DNA of 58,658 nucleotides from Desulfovibrionaceae bacterium (GTDB taxonomy: Bacteria; Desulfobacterota; Desulfovibrionia; Desulfovibrionales; Desulfovibrionaceae), in assembly GCA_016932995.1 (NCBI GenBank), contig JAFGBU010000032.1:1-58658 (forward strand). Direction: 5' to 3'. Shown here piece after piece: positions 17,934-27,760 of this stretch. Positions within the stretch are counted from its first letter, which is position 1. Each line of letters opens with the position of its first letter. Position numbers and translations under genes: made by a program. The notes under the pieces were generated by a model. That model searched no databases, had not been told where the DNA came from, and worked only from the letters and a program-made list of their open reading frames with translations.

Positions 17934-19535
17934 ATGTTCGTCAAGATCATTGTCTCGCTCGTTTATCTCGCCGCGGTGTTCTATCTGGGCTACCGCGGCT
18001 GGAAGGAGACCTCCTCGCACGCCGACTACATGCTCGCCGGCCGCAGGATGAGCGCCTTTGTCATGGCCATGTCCTATGGGGCCACGTTCATCTCCACCAG
18101 CGCCATCATCGGGTTCGGCGGGGTCGCGGCCATGTTCGGGTTCAGCCTGCTCTGGCTGGTGTTTCTGAACATCTTCGTCGGCGTGGTCATCGCCATGCTG
18201 GTGTTCGGAAAGCGGACCAGGCGCATGGGCCTGGCCCTGAACAGCCACACCTTTCCGGAGCTTTTGGGCCGCCGCTACCAGTCCAGGTCCATCCAGGCCC
18301 TGGCCGGGGGGATCATATTCCTGTTCATCCCCCTGTACGCGGCCGCGGTGCTCATCGGTATCTGCCGGATGATCGAGGTCTCCATGGGCCTCAACTTCCA
18401 CCTGGCCCTGGCCGGGTTCACCCTGCTTTTGGCCGGGTACGTCATCTCCGGGGGGCTCAAGGGGGTCATGTACACCGAGGCCTTCCAGGGCGCGCTCATG
18501 GTCGCGATGATGCTCATCCTGGCCATGGTCGTCTCGGTCAAGCTCGGCGGCCTGGGCCAGGCCGTAGGCGCCCTGGCGGACATGGCCCCGCTCATGCCCG
18601 AAAAGCTCAGGGCCATCGGCATGCAGGGCTGGGTCCAGGGCCCGAGGTTCGGCTCCCCGGCCTGGCTCATCATCTACACGACCATTGTCTACGGCGTGGG
18701 CATCGGGGTCCTGGCCCAGCCCCAGCTCGTGGTCCGGTTCATGACCGTGCCCGGCGACCGGGAGCTCAACAGGGCCGCGGTTTACGGGTCCCTGTTCATC
18801 CTGCTCATCCCGGGCGTCGCGTACTGCGTGGGCACCCTGTCCAACGCCATCTTCTACAGGGAGTTCGGAAAGATCGCCCTGGACATGGCCGGGGGGAACG
18901 TGGACAAGATCATCCCCCTGTTCATCGAGAAGGTCATGCCCCCCTGGTTCTCGGTCCTGTTCCTGCTCGGGCTCCTGGCCGCGGCCATGTCCACCCTGGC
19001 CTCGCAGTACCACGTGGGCGGCACCTCCCTGGGCCGCGACGTGTTCGAGCAGCTGCGCAGGTGGAAGGGCCAGGCCCCGGTGGCCGCGGCCAGGATCGGG
19101 GTCGCGGCCACGGTGTTCATCACCCTGATCTGGGCCTGGATACTGCCCGGGTCGATCATCGCCAGGGCCACGGCCTTTTTCTTCGGCCTGTGCCTGGCCT
19201 CGTTTCTGCCCGCCTATCTCCTGGGCCTGTTCTGGAAGGGCGCGACCAGGATCGGGGCCCTGGCCTCCATGCTCGGGGGCTTCTGGATATCCATGTTCTG
19301 GCTGCTGTTCATCCACCAGAAGGCGCCGGCCGTGGGCCTGTGCCAAGCCCTGTTCGGGGTCCCGACCCTGGTCGCGGGCGCGGCCCGGGGCTCCTGGGTC
19401 TGGCTCTTGCAGTTCGTGGACCCCAACGTCGTGGCCCTGCCCGCGTCCTTTGCCCTGGCCGTGGTCGTGGGCCTGGCGACCAGGCGGCCGGACAACGCGC
19501 ACCTGGATTTGTGCTGGAAGAACTTCGGCAGCTAG
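17934..19535 (+). CDS. Sodium:solute symporter (SSS/SLC5 family)
   Basis: A 533-residue inner-membrane transporter with about 13 hydrophobic segments. SSS hallmarks are HADYMLAGRRMSAFVMAMSYGATFISTSA near the N-terminus, GGLKGVMYTEAFQGALM in the middle, and LAAAMSTLASQYHVGGTSLGRDVFE after helix 8, which carries the second Na+ site serines. The substrate is probably an organic anion or pantothenate-like, but cannot be set by eye. The second ATG at 17934 is preferred over 17919 because GGAGG lies 5 nt before it. Transcribed divergently from the HAD gene. Confidence 0.88.
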   Translation: MFVKIIVSLVYLAAVFYLGYRGWKETSSHADYMLAGRRMSAFVMAMSYGATFISTSAIIGFGGVAAMFGFSLLWLVFLNIFVGVVIAMLVFGKRTRRMGLALNSHTFPELLGRRYQSRSIQALAGGIIFLFIPLYAAAVLIGICRMIEVSMGLNFHLALAGFTLLLAGYVISGGLKGVMYTEAFQGALMVAMMLILAMVVSVKLGGLGQAVGALADMAPLMPEKLRAIGMQGWVQGPRFGSPAWLIIYTTIVYGVGIGVLAQPQLVVRFMTVPGDRELNRAAVYGSLFILLIPGVAYCVGTLSNAIFYREFGKIALDMAGGNVDKIIPLFIEKVMPPWFSVLFLLGLLAAAMSTLASQYHVGGTSLGRDVFEQLRRWKGQAPVAAARIGVAATVFITLIWAWILPGSIIARATAFFFGLCLASFLPAYLLGLFWKGATRIGALASMLGGFWISMFWLLFIHQKAPAVGLCQALFGVPTLVAGAARGSWVWLLQFVDPNVVALPASFALAVVVGLATRRPDNAHLDLCWKNFGS

Positions 19536-19544
19536 GCCCGGGGC

Positions 19545-21164
19545 TCAGCCCAGGTCCAGGCCGAGGTTGTCCAGCCCGGCCAGGTCCTCGACGTGGGCAA
19601 AGTGCTTGAACTGGAACTTGATGTCGTTGCCCACGCAGTTGCCCGTGCGGTCGTAGTCGAACCCGCTCAGGGCCGAGTGCCCGGACCTCTGGTGGTGCAC
19701 GCAGGTCACCAGCCCGCAGTAGACCACGCTGTGGCCCTTTAGGCAGAGCTCCAGGTCGTGGTCTATGTCGTCGATCTGGGTGGGGCTGAACCGGATGTCG
19801 AAGCGCGGCGCGTCCCTCAGGGCTCCGGTGCGCAGCAGGTGCTGGCAGCCCATGACGTTTCTGGTCCGGCGCACGAAGTCGTAGAGCCCGTTGTCGAACT
19901 GCCTGACCGGCACGTCCAGGCTGAGCTTGATCATGTCCGGCCGGGCTATGGACACGTAGCGGAACAGGTACTGGTACATGGCCGGCCGGCCCGGGAAGAC
20001 CACCTTGCAGCCCACGACCGCGACCTTGGGGTCGGACTCGGCCACGGTCAGAAAATGGCCCAGCCAGTCGGCTTGCAGGTCCACGTCGTCGTCCACAAAG
20101 GCCACATAGTCGCCCTTCCAGGTGTCCGGGTGGCTGATGAGCCAGTTCCTGGCCGCGGGCGCGCCCACGTTCACGGGCAGCTCGATTATCTCGAAGTCGT
20201 TGTCCGGAAAGCGGGCCCTGGCCGCCTCGGCCACCGCGCGGCTGTGGTCCGTGCAGCCGTTCAGCAGGACCTTGATCCGCGCCGGGCCGATCTCGCTGCG
20301 GCCGAGGCTCTCAAGGGTCCGGCCCAGGCTGTCGGCCTTGTTGTATGAGTAGAGATAGACGCACACGCCCTTTTCGCACACCAGCTCCGGCCTGGGCCGG
20401 GTCGGGGACTCGAGCTCCCCGAGCCTCAGGCGCACCGGGACCTGGGCCGGGTCCAGGGCCAGGGACTCCCGGTACAGGGCCCTGGCCCGCTCGACGTCCC
20501 CGGCCCGGCGAAAGACCTCGGCGGCCAGGTTCAGGCTGGTCTCCGAGGGCCGGCCGGCCGACAGCCGGGGCCAGAGGTCAAGGGCCCGCTCGAGGTCCCC
20601 GACCGCGGCCAAATGGTTGAACAGCCGCGCGTCCCAGTCTTTGGCTATGGCCCTGGGGCACTTGAACAGCCCGAGCCAGTCGCCCGGGGATCGGCCCTCG
20701 AAGAAGTCTATGTCCAGGAGCTTGTTGGCCGCCAGGACGTGGCTCGGGAAATACTTGAGGAGACGGACGCAGAACTCCCTGGCCTCGGCGGCGTCGTTTT
20801 TAAGGTCCAGCCCGTCTATGAGCCCGAAGGTCTCGGGCTCCGGGTTGGTCTTGTCCAAGACCTCGATGCGCAGGGCCAGGTCCTGGTCCGGCCGGTTGGC
20901 GTTCGCGGTCCTTAGCGCGCCCAGGGAAAAGGGCGCGAGCTGCAGGTGCTTGGCCAAGAGGTAAAAGGCCAGGGCCCCGGCCTCCCGGTCCTTGGCCAGG
21001 TCCTGGTCCTTGAAGAACCTGTCCAGATAGCAGCCGCTTACCGCGTCATCCAGAAGATAGTTGGCCAGGTGGTTCTTCAGGTGCCTGACCGTCTCGGCCA
21101 GGCTGAGCTGGCCGAGCTCGCCCTCCATGCCCGCCTCGATGATCCGAAAATAGTCTCTGTTCAT
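19545..21164 (-). CDS. GT2-family glycosyltransferase with helical N-terminal region
   Basis: A 539-residue protein. Residues 1-260 are helical and TPR-like (LERALDLWPRLSAGRPSETS, VERARALYRESLALDPA). From about residue 267 comes a GT-A glycosyltransferase domain: CVYLYSYNKADSLGRTLESL, NVGAPAARNWLISHPD and the metal-binding FVDDDVDLQADW (D358-D360). Cys- and His-rich segments near the end (CLKGHSVVYCGLVTCVHHQ) are family-typical. The start has AAGGA 9 nt upstream and overlaps the upstream CgeB-like gene by 4 nt. Such pairs glycosylate flagellin or surface polysaccharide in many Desulfobacterota; the acceptor here is unknown. Confidence 0.82.
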   Translation of the reverse strand: MNRDYFRIIEAGMEGELGQLSLAETVRHLKNHLANYLLDDAVSGCYLDRFFKDQDLAKDREAGALAFYLLAKHLQLAPFSLGALRTANANRPDQDLALRIEVLDKTNPEPETFGLIDGLDLKNDAAEAREFCVRLLKYFPSHVLAANKLLDIDFFEGRSPGDWLGLFKCPRAIAKDWDARLFNHLAAVGDLERALDLWPRLSAGRPSETSLNLAAEVFRRAGDVERARALYRESLALDPAQVPVRLRLGELESPTRPRPELVCEKGVCVYLYSYNKADSLGRTLESLGRSEIGPARIKVLLNGCTDHSRAVAEAARARFPDNDFEIIELPVNVGAPAARNWLISHPDTWKGDYVAFVDDDVDLQADWLGHFLTVAESDPKVAVVGCKVVFPGRPAMYQYLFRYVSIARPDMIKLSLDVPVRQFDNGLYDFVRRTRNVMGCQHLLRTGALRDAPRFDIRFSPTQIDDIDHDLELCLKGHSVVYCGLVTCVHHQRSGHSALSGFDYDRTGNCVGNDIKFQFKHFAHVEDLAGLDNLGLDLG

Positions 21165-22855
21165 GCCCCAATCCTTGCGTCTCGGTCCGCTGTTGCCGGT
21201 CCTTGGGTCCCCGGGCCGCGCAGCGCGGCCGAGAGCAGGCCGGCCTTGTCCCGGGCCTTCAAGGCCCTTAAAAAGGCCCTTTCCTCGGCCTGGTCCGCGG
21301 CCGTCTCCTGGGCCAGGAGCAGCTCGGCCAGGCCCTCGCGCAGCCGAAAGGCCTCGAGGCTGGTCAGGGCCAGGTCCAGGCCCAGCCGCCAGTCGCCCGG
21401 AGCGCGCAGGCAGAGGGTTGAGAGAAAGCCCAGCCGCGCGGGCTCGGCCCCGGGCACCCCGGAGCTCAGCGCGCTCAGCAGGCGATGGGTGTCCGCATCC
21501 CCGGGGTCCAGGTTTAGGCCGAGCATGAGGCACTCCAGGGCGCTGACCGGGACGTGGCGCTCGGCGTCGAACGCGAACCCCGGCCTGAGCAGGCGGCCCT
21601 GGTCCGCGAGCTCCCGGGCCCAGAGTCGGCACAAGTCCGGCCCGCCCTGCGGCCTGGCCACCCGGCCCCGGCTGTGGGCCCGGGCAAAGGCGTACCAGAA
21701 CTGCCTGGCCAGGCCCCAGTGGCCCAATTTGAGCGCGGCCATGGAGCAGGTCGCGGCCAGGAGCGGGTCCTGGCCGCACTCGGCCGGGGCGGCCGGGCCC
21801 AGGAGCGCGGACAAGACCTCGGAATCCCGGCCCATGACCGCCCAAAGCCGGATCAGGGCGCAGAGCCTCTCGCCGCCCTCGGGCAGGGACAAGAGCAGGC
21901 CCTCCGCGGCCCGGCCGGACAAGGGCGAGCGGCCCGCCTCCCAGAGCGCGAACAGGGTCAGGGCCAGGGCCGCGTCCGCGTCCGGGCCGCGCGCCGCGCG
22001 CGCGGTCCAGGAATCGGCCAGGCACAGGGCCTGCTCGGCCCGGTGGATCGGGAGGTGCCCGGCCAGGACCCTGGCCCTGGCGGCCAGGCCCAGGGCCTCG
22101 GCCTTGTCCTTGTGGCGCAGGTAGAAGTCGAGCTTGGACTTGAGCTCCAGGACGTGGCCGAAGGTCTCGATCTCCCGGCCCGGGACGAACAGCTCGGCCA
22201 GCTCCGGGGAGACCAGCTGGTTGAGCACCAGGCAGCCGCAGGACGCGGCCTCGAACAGCCGAAAGTTGACCTCCCCGCAGATGGACTCGTTCGGGGCCAG
22301 CCTGGTTTGCCGGTATATCTCGACCAGGTCCGCGAAGCCCACGTCCCGGGCCAGCTTGGGGGAGTAGTCGGCCTTGAGGAACTCCACGAACCACTGCCTG
22401 GAGGGCCGCTGCGCCGAGACCCGGCCCACAAAGGCCAGGTCGTTTTCCCGGCCGGACCAGGGCAGGCGCTCGGCCTCGAACCCGAACCAGGGCAGCCAGC
22501 CGACCTGGCTGAGCCCGGCGGCCCGAAGCTCGGGCAAGAGCCTTTTTTGGGTGCTCAGCAGGCCGTCGAACAGCCGGCCGTAGTGGGCGTGCCAAAAGGA
22601 GTTCAGGTGGGTGTCCAGGGACCAGAAGACCTTGCGGCAGGACAACCCGTCAAGGCCCCTGAGCAGGACCCGGTCCCGGAGCAGCTCGGTCTGGATCAGG
22701 ACATCCGGCTCAAATCCGGCCTCGGCCAGGGCCTCGCGGATGTCGAAGACCGGCTCCGAGGGCTCCAGGGCCAGGACCCGGTGGCCCAACTCCTCGAAGG
22801 CCCGGACCATCCCGAGGTGGCAGTTGACCAGGCACAGGCTGCGGCCCTTGCTCAT
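21161..22855 (-). CDS. CgeB-like glycosyltransferase
   Basis: A 564-residue protein. Residues 1-310 match GT-B-fold CgeB-type transferases: CRKVFWSLDTHLNSFWHAHY, VGWLPWFGFEAERLPW, NDLAFVGRVSAQRPSRQWF, and the donor-side CGEVNFRLFEAASCGCLVLNQ with ELFVPGREIETF. The remaining 250 residues are alanine/leucine-rich helices, possibly a TPR-like platform. The start at 22855 (MSKGRSLCLVNCHLG) is chosen over an Arg/Pro-rich extension. It is translationally coupled by ATGA to the GT2 gene, so the two enzymes probably act on the same glycan. It is a distant relative of the gene at 49306. Confidence 0.8.
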   Translation of the reverse strand: MSKGRSLCLVNCHLGMVRAFEELGHRVLALEPSEPVFDIREALAEAGFEPDVLIQTELLRDRVLLRGLDGLSCRKVFWSLDTHLNSFWHAHYGRLFDGLLSTQKRLLPELRAAGLSQVGWLPWFGFEAERLPWSGRENDLAFVGRVSAQRPSRQWFVEFLKADYSPKLARDVGFADLVEIYRQTRLAPNESICGEVNFRLFEAASCGCLVLNQLVSPELAELFVPGREIETFGHVLELKSKLDFYLRHKDKAEALGLAARARVLAGHLPIHRAEQALCLADSWTARAARGPDADAALALTLFALWEAGRSPLSGRAAEGLLLSLPEGGERLCALIRLWAVMGRDSEVLSALLGPAAPAECGQDPLLAATCSMAALKLGHWGLARQFWYAFARAHSRGRVARPQGGPDLCRLWARELADQGRLLRPGFAFDAERHVPVSALECLMLGLNLDPGDADTHRLLSALSSGVPGAEPARLGFLSTLCLRAPGDWRLGLDLALTSLEAFRLREGLAELLLAQETAADQAEERAFLRALKARDKAGLLSAALRGPGTQGPATADRDARIGA

Positions 22856-23031
22856 GCGCTCTCCGAACCCCGGTCCCGGCCAAAAAAATGACACGGGCCG
22901 CGGTTTCGGGTTTGAGTACAAGGGCCGTGCCAATGCCCAGGCCGGCAAGGCGCAGGGAGGTTAAAAAAACACCGCGGGCCCCCGGGTTTCAAGCCCTGAA
23001 GCTGCGGGACGCGGTTCGGGATTGAAACGGC

Positions 23032-23958
23032 CTAGGACAGTGCCCGGGGCCAGTCCTCCGCGGCCCGCCGGCCGATGTCCACGGCCTCGGCGCAGCGGTG
23101 GAAGTCGAGGAACCCGATGTGCGAGAGGTCCGGGGCGAGCAGGGCCTCGGGCGGGTCCTGGACCAGGCGCACGCCCTTGACCGTGCGCTGGGCGATGCTC
23201 ATGGCGTTCAGGATGGCCTCGAAGATGTTGAGGTCCTCGGACCTGTTCCCGGCCTCCAGCCACTTGGCCGCCAGCTGGGCCATGACCGCCTGCTTGGGCC
23301 CGAGCCTGGGGCCCAGGGCGGAGACGATGTTTACGGCGTGGGTCTTGAAGAACTCCGCGGCCGTTGAGGAGCGCCCCGGGGCCCGCCTGCGGCGGCCCAG
23401 GACCAGGTTCTGGCTCACGTCCACGGCGAACACGGTCTTGGCCCCGATGACCCGGCAGGCCGTGACCGGCAGGGGGTTGACCAGGGCCCCGTCCAGCATG
23501 GGCGTCCTGCCCAGGGTCTTGGGCGTGAGGATGCCCGGCAGGGAGATGGCCGCGCGCACGGCGTCCAAAAGCGGGCCGCGCCGGATGAGCGCCTCCTTGC
23601 CGGTCCTGGCCTCGGCGGCCACGATGACCAGGGGCGGCCGGCAGTCCTCGACCCGCTCCGCCCTGAGGAACTCCTTGATCCGGGCCATTATCCTGGCCCC
23701 CTCCAGGAGCCCGCTCCGGGGAAAGACCGGATCGACCAGGGCCAGGGCCCCCCTCTTGGTCAGGCCGCAGGCCCAGGACACGAAGCCCTCCAGGTCGCCC
23801 CCGCAGTAGAGCGCGCCGATGACCGCGCCGATGCTGGTCCCGGCCACCCAGCCCGGGGCCAGGCCCCGGGCGGCCAGGGCGCGCAGGACCCCGGCGTGGG
23901 CCAGGCCCCTTGCCCCGCCCGAGCCCATGGCCAGGCCGAATGCCTGTTTGGCGTCCAA
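23032..23958 (-). CDS. Patatin-like phospholipase
   Basis: A 308-residue acyl hydrolase with the Ser-Asp dyad complete: oxyanion loop GSGGARG (12-18), nucleophile GTSIGA (Ser42), and catalytic Asp156 in MLDGALVNPLPV. It resembles the RssA/NTE-type bacterial patatins that deacylate phospholipids at the inner membrane. No signal peptide is present. It follows the amidase gene in the same direction with 13 nt between, suggesting one envelope-maintenance operon. A T-run on the minus strand at 22964-22971 may end the transcript. Confidence 0.9.
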   Translation of the reverse strand: MDAKQAFGLAMGSGGARGLAHAGVLRALAARGLAPGWVAGTSIGAVIGALYCGGDLEGFVSWACGLTKRGALALVDPVFPRSGLLEGARIMARIKEFLRAERVEDCRPPLVIVAAEARTGKEALIRRGPLLDAVRAAISLPGILTPKTLGRTPMLDGALVNPLPVTACRVIGAKTVFAVDVSQNLVLGRRRRAPGRSSTAAEFFKTHAVNIVSALGPRLGPKQAVMAQLAAKWLEAGNRSEDLNIFEAILNAMSIAQRTVKGVRLVQDPPEALLAPDLSHIGFLDFHRCAEAVDIGRRAAEDWPRALS

Positions 23959-23971
23959 CGAGCCCCCCGGC

Positions 23972-25729
23972 CTAGCCGCCGATGTAGCGTTCTATCTGGC
24001 CCTTGTAGCTCATGACCCCGTTGACCACGCCCCGGGCCAGATGCTTGAGGTAGACCTCCTGACCCAGGCGCCTGGCCTCGGTCTTGTTGGTCAGATACCC
24101 GAGCTCGACCAGGACCGAGGGCATCTTGGCCCCCATGAGCACGTAGAACGGGGCCTCGCGCACGCCGTGGTCCCTGACCTCCCAGCGGGCGCTCACGGAC
24201 CTGAGGGTCTGGTCCTGGATGTCCCGGGCCAGGTCGTTGGACTCCCTGAGCTTGGAGCTGCGCACCAGGTCCGAGAGGATGAACTGCAGATCGCTGATGC
24301 TCTTGGGGTCCACCGCGTTCTCCCGCGCCGCCACCCGCTTGGCGTCCTCGTCGCTGGTCAGGTTCAGGGTGTAGGTCTCCAGGCCGCTGATCCTGGAGGA
24401 TCGGTTGGCGTTGCAGTGCACGGACACGAACAGGTCGGCCTTTTTCACGTTGGCCATGGCCGTGCGCTGCTCCAGGCGCACGAAACGGTCGGTCTCCCTG
24501 GTGTACAGGACCCTGAAGCCCTTGTCCTCCAAAATCCGGCCCAAAACCTTGGCAAAGGCCAGGTTGACGTCCTTCTCCTTGAGCCCGTTAGCCGTGCAGC
24601 CCGGGTCGTGCCCGCCGTGCCCGGGGTCGATCATGATCGTCCTGATGGTCAGGCCGAGCTGCTCCACCAGGTCTCCGGCCATGCCCTTGCTGCCCGTGAC
24701 CTTCTTGGCCCCCCCGGCCGGGGAGGCGGCCGCAAGCGTCGGGGTCGGCGCGGCCTTGCCGTTGGAGTACACGTCGACCACGATGCGGAAGGGGTTCTGG
24801 AGGGGAAAGACCTTGTAGTCCTGGAGCTTCTGGAAGTCCAGGACCACCCGGGTGACCTCGGTCTCCCGCCTGCCCACACGGACGCCCTTGAGGATGCCGT
24901 CCTTGATGTCCACCTCGGGCTCCAGGTCGTTGCCCATCATGGTGTTCACCAGGTCGATGTACAGCCGGTTCGGCCGGCCCATCTCCGGCAGGGGGGCCAA
25001 GAGCTGGTAGCGGTAGTTGACCTGCTCGTCCAGGTCCAGGACCACCCGGGTGTAGTCGTTGCTGCTGGTGTAGCGGACCCGGAGCAGGTGGGCCCTGTTC
25101 AGGGGATCGGCCGAGGCCGCGACCTTGGGGCCGGAGCGCGGCTCGGCCTCCTTTTGGGCCGCGGCCGGGCCGGGGCTCGGCTCGGGCTCCTTTTGGGCCG
25201 CGGCCGGGCCGGCCAGCTCGGCCAGCTCGATCCTGGCCTGGCTGAACATGTCCGAACGCGGGTAGTTCTCGACGATGGTCTCAAAGTCCTTTTGGGCCAG
25301 GCTGCGCAGGTCCAGCCGCTTGAGCCTGATCTCGGCCCGCCGGAACAGGCTGTCGTCGGTCCAGGCGTGGCGCGGAAAACGGCCGATCATCCGGCCGTAA
25401 TAGTCCTCGGCCTTGCGGAAGTCGCTATTGAGGCCGCTGCGGTTGCCCAGCTCCTCGTGGACCCGGGCCAGGTAGTACAGGGACTTGGGCGCATACGCGC
25501 CCTTGGGGTCCTGTTTGTAGACGCCCAAAAACTCCCGCTCGACCTTCTTCCACTCCGAGCGCAGCAGGGAGCGCTCCCGGTCCCCGTTGAGCTCGTGGAA
25601 CCCGGCGTGGGCGCGGTTGAAAAGCCCGGCCGGGGTTGCGCCCAGGGCCCGGGCCGCGGGCCAGGCCAGACAGGCCAGGACCAGGATGAGCGCGGCCGAA
25701 CGCCTTTTGTATCTTGCTGCTGAGTTCAC
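23972..25729 (-). CDS. amiC: N-acetylmuramoyl-L-alanine amidase with AMIN domain
   Basis: A 585-residue exported murein hydrolase. The GTG start at 25729 gives a clean signal peptide (basic start, then AALILVLACLAWPAARALG). Next come TPR-like helices (about 35-175), a low-complexity linker with a tandem GPAAAQKE unit, an AMIN domain (about 205-310), and an Amidase_3 catalytic domain from about 355 with MIDPGHGGHDPG, the FVSVHCNAN histidine and VLVELGYLTN glutamate for zinc. It splits daughter-cell peptidoglycan. The ATG-like start farther upstream would bury the signal peptide and is rejected. It is divergent from msbA. Confidence 0.9.
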   Translation of the reverse strand: MNSAARYKRRSAALILVLACLAWPAARALGATPAGLFNRAHAGFHELNGDRERSLLRSEWKKVEREFLGVYKQDPKGAYAPKSLYYLARVHEELGNRSGLNSDFRKAEDYYGRMIGRFPRHAWTDDSLFRRAEIRLKRLDLRSLAQKDFETIVENYPRSDMFSQARIELAELAGPAAAQKEPEPSPGPAAAQKEAEPRSGPKVAASADPLNRAHLLRVRYTSSNDYTRVVLDLDEQVNYRYQLLAPLPEMGRPNRLYIDLVNTMMGNDLEPEVDIKDGILKGVRVGRRETEVTRVVLDFQKLQDYKVFPLQNPFRIVVDVYSNGKAAPTPTLAAASPAGGAKKVTGSKGMAGDLVEQLGLTIRTIMIDPGHGGHDPGCTANGLKEKDVNLAFAKVLGRILEDKGFRVLYTRETDRFVRLEQRTAMANVKKADLFVSVHCNANRSSRISGLETYTLNLTSDEDAKRVAARENAVDPKSISDLQFILSDLVRSSKLRESNDLARDIQDQTLRSVSARWEVRDHGVREAPFYVLMGAKMPSVLVELGYLTNKTEARRLGQEVYLKHLARGVVNGVMSYKGQIERYIGG

Positions 25730-25960
25730 GTCCCTGCCATGGATCCGGATTTCGCCCGCCTTTCCCGGACACGGGCCGGCCGCGCGGCCGACAATAACCC
25801 CTTTTATGCTACCGCAGTTGGCAAAGAATCTAAAGAATGTCCAGAAAAGTTTCAACCCTGAATCGTTCCGGGCCGGGCTTGCCTATCTCCGGCTCAGCCA
25901 GTATATGCTGCTTGCGCCCAAGGGGAAACCCGGGCCGGTCCTTATTCCAAGGAGCCTTTC

Positions 25961-27730
25961 TTGCCGCCAGACGCGAAGATACACCGCCTGGGCAGCTGGC
26001 AGCTGCTCAAGAGGTGTTACGGCTACTTTCTGCCCTACAAGCTCAAGGTCGCGGCGGCCTTCGCCTGCACCCTGGTCGTGTCCCTGAGCACCGCGGGCAC
26101 GGCCTGGCTGGTCAAGCCGGCCATGGACGACATCTTCATCAACAAGGACCACGCCGCCCTGGTCCTGATCCCGCCGGCCTACGTCCTGCTCATGCTGCTC
26201 AAGGGCGCGGCCCGGTTCATCCAGACCTACTACATGAACGCCTCGGGCATGCGGGTCATGGAGGCCATCCGCAACGACCTGTACGCCAAGATCGTGCGCC
26301 TGCCCATGCGCTACTTCCACGAGAGCGAGGTGGGCATGCTCATGTCCCGGATCGTCAACGACGTGGGCCAGATCAGCGTCAGCCTGCCGTCCAGCGTCAT
26401 GTTCGTGCGCCAGATATTCACCTCCGCGGCCCTGATCGGGGTGGTCTTCTACCAGGACGCCTACCTGGCCTTCTGGTCCGTGCTGGTCCTGCCCCTGGCC
26501 GTCTACCCGTTCGTGTACTTCGGCAAGCGGCTGAGAAAGCTCGGCCGCAAGACCCAGGCCAAGGTCTCGGACGTGACCACCCTGCTCCAGGAGGGCTTCA
26601 GCGGCATCAAGGTCGTCAAGGCCTTTGCCAACGAGCCCAAGGAGGCGGCCCGGTTCCAGGTCCAGAACAGGCTGTACACGGCCATCGGCCTCAAGCAGGT
26701 GCTCGTCAGCGAGATGTCCTCCAGGGTCATGGAGCTGGTCGGGGCCTTCGGCGTGGGCCTGGTCCTCTGGTACGGCGGCCTGCAGGTCATCCAGGGCCAC
26801 TCCACCCCGGGCACCTTCTTCTCCTTCATGGCCGCCCTGATCATGCTCTACGAGCCGATCAAGGGCCTGAACAGCGCCAACGCCCAGATCCAGCAGGCCC
26901 TGGCCGGGGCCGAGCGGGTCTTCGACATCCTGGACTCCCCGGACATCCGCGTGGAGGACGACGGCGGCGTCGAGTTTACGCCCCCGTTCAGGGAGCTAGA
27001 GTTCAGGGACGCGGGCTTCACCTATCCCCGGGGCCTGCGGCCGGCGCTGGAGGACGTGAACCTGCGCATCCGCGCCGGGGAACGGGTCGCCCTGGTCGGG
27101 CCCAGCGGCTCGGGCAAGACCACCCTGGCCAACCTCATCGCCCGGTTCCAGGACGTCCAGCAGGGCGAGGTGCTGCTCAACGGCCGGCCCCTGCGCGACT
27201 ACACCTTAAAGAGCCTGCGCATGAACCTGGGCATAGTCTCCCAGGAGACCTTCCTGTTCAACCTGACGGTCCGGGAGAACATCGCCTACGCCGAGGGCCA
27301 GTTCAGCGACCAGGACGTGGTCCGCGCGGCCGAGGCCGCCTTTGCCCACGAGTTCATCATGGACCTGCCCGAGGGCTACGAAACAATCATCGGCGAGCGC
27401 GGGGTCAAGCTCTCCGGCGGCCAGAGGCAGAGGCTGACCATCGCCCGGGCCCTGCTCAAGAACCCGCCCCTGCTCATCCTGGACGAGGCCACCAGCGCCC
27501 TGGACACCGAGGCCGAGCGCGTGGTCCAGATGGCCCTGGAAAACCTGATGCGCGACCGCACCAGCGTGGTCATCGCCCACCGCCTGTCCACGGTGCTTAA
27601 CGCCGACGCCATCATTGTCATGGAAAACGGCCGCATCGCGGCCAAGGGCGCGCACCGCGAGCTCCTCGAGTCCTGCCCCCTGTACGCCAGGCTGTACAAG
27701 ATGCAGTTCGAGGACGGCGACGCGGCCTGA
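25961..27730 (+). CDS. msbA: Lipid A flippase-type ABC transporter (MsbA-like)
   Basis: A 589-residue half-transporter. Six membrane helices (about 20-310) are followed by an ABC domain with Walker A GPSGSGKTT (about residue 380), Q-loop SQETFLFN, signature LSGGQRQR (about 484), Walker B LLILDEATSALD and the IAHRLST switch histidine. MsbA flips core-lipid A across the inner membrane. The TTG start at 25961 is set by AAGGAG 8 nt upstream; there is no in-frame ATG nearby. Its place beside glycosyltransferase and heptose genes supports an LPS role. It is divergent from the amidase. Confidence 0.92.
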   Translation: MPPDAKIHRLGSWQLLKRCYGYFLPYKLKVAAAFACTLVVSLSTAGTAWLVKPAMDDIFINKDHAALVLIPPAYVLLMLLKGAARFIQTYYMNASGMRVMEAIRNDLYAKIVRLPMRYFHESEVGMLMSRIVNDVGQISVSLPSSVMFVRQIFTSAALIGVVFYQDAYLAFWSVLVLPLAVYPFVYFGKRLRKLGRKTQAKVSDVTTLLQEGFSGIKVVKAFANEPKEAARFQVQNRLYTAIGLKQVLVSEMSSRVMELVGAFGVGLVLWYGGLQVIQGHSTPGTFFSFMAALIMLYEPIKGLNSANAQIQQALAGAERVFDILDSPDIRVEDDGGVEFTPPFRELEFRDAGFTYPRGLRPALEDVNLRIRAGERVALVGPSGSGKTTLANLIARFQDVQQGEVLLNGRPLRDYTLKSLRMNLGIVSQETFLFNLTVRENIAYAEGQFSDQDVVRAAEAAFAHEFIMDLPEGYETIIGERGVKLSGGQRQRLTIARALLKNPPLLILDEATSALDTEAERVVQMALENLMRDRTSVVIAHRLSTVLNADAIIVMENGRIAAKGAHRELLESCPLYARLYKMQFEDGDAA

Positions 27731-27760
27731 GGCGGACCCCAAGCCCGACGGACAAGAGCC

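Noticed and set aside
25141-25212. Tandem repeat in the amidase linker as a mobile or regulatory element
   Set aside because: It is an in-frame duplication of a short Pro/Ala/Glu linker unit inside a normal gene, a common kind of linker variation.
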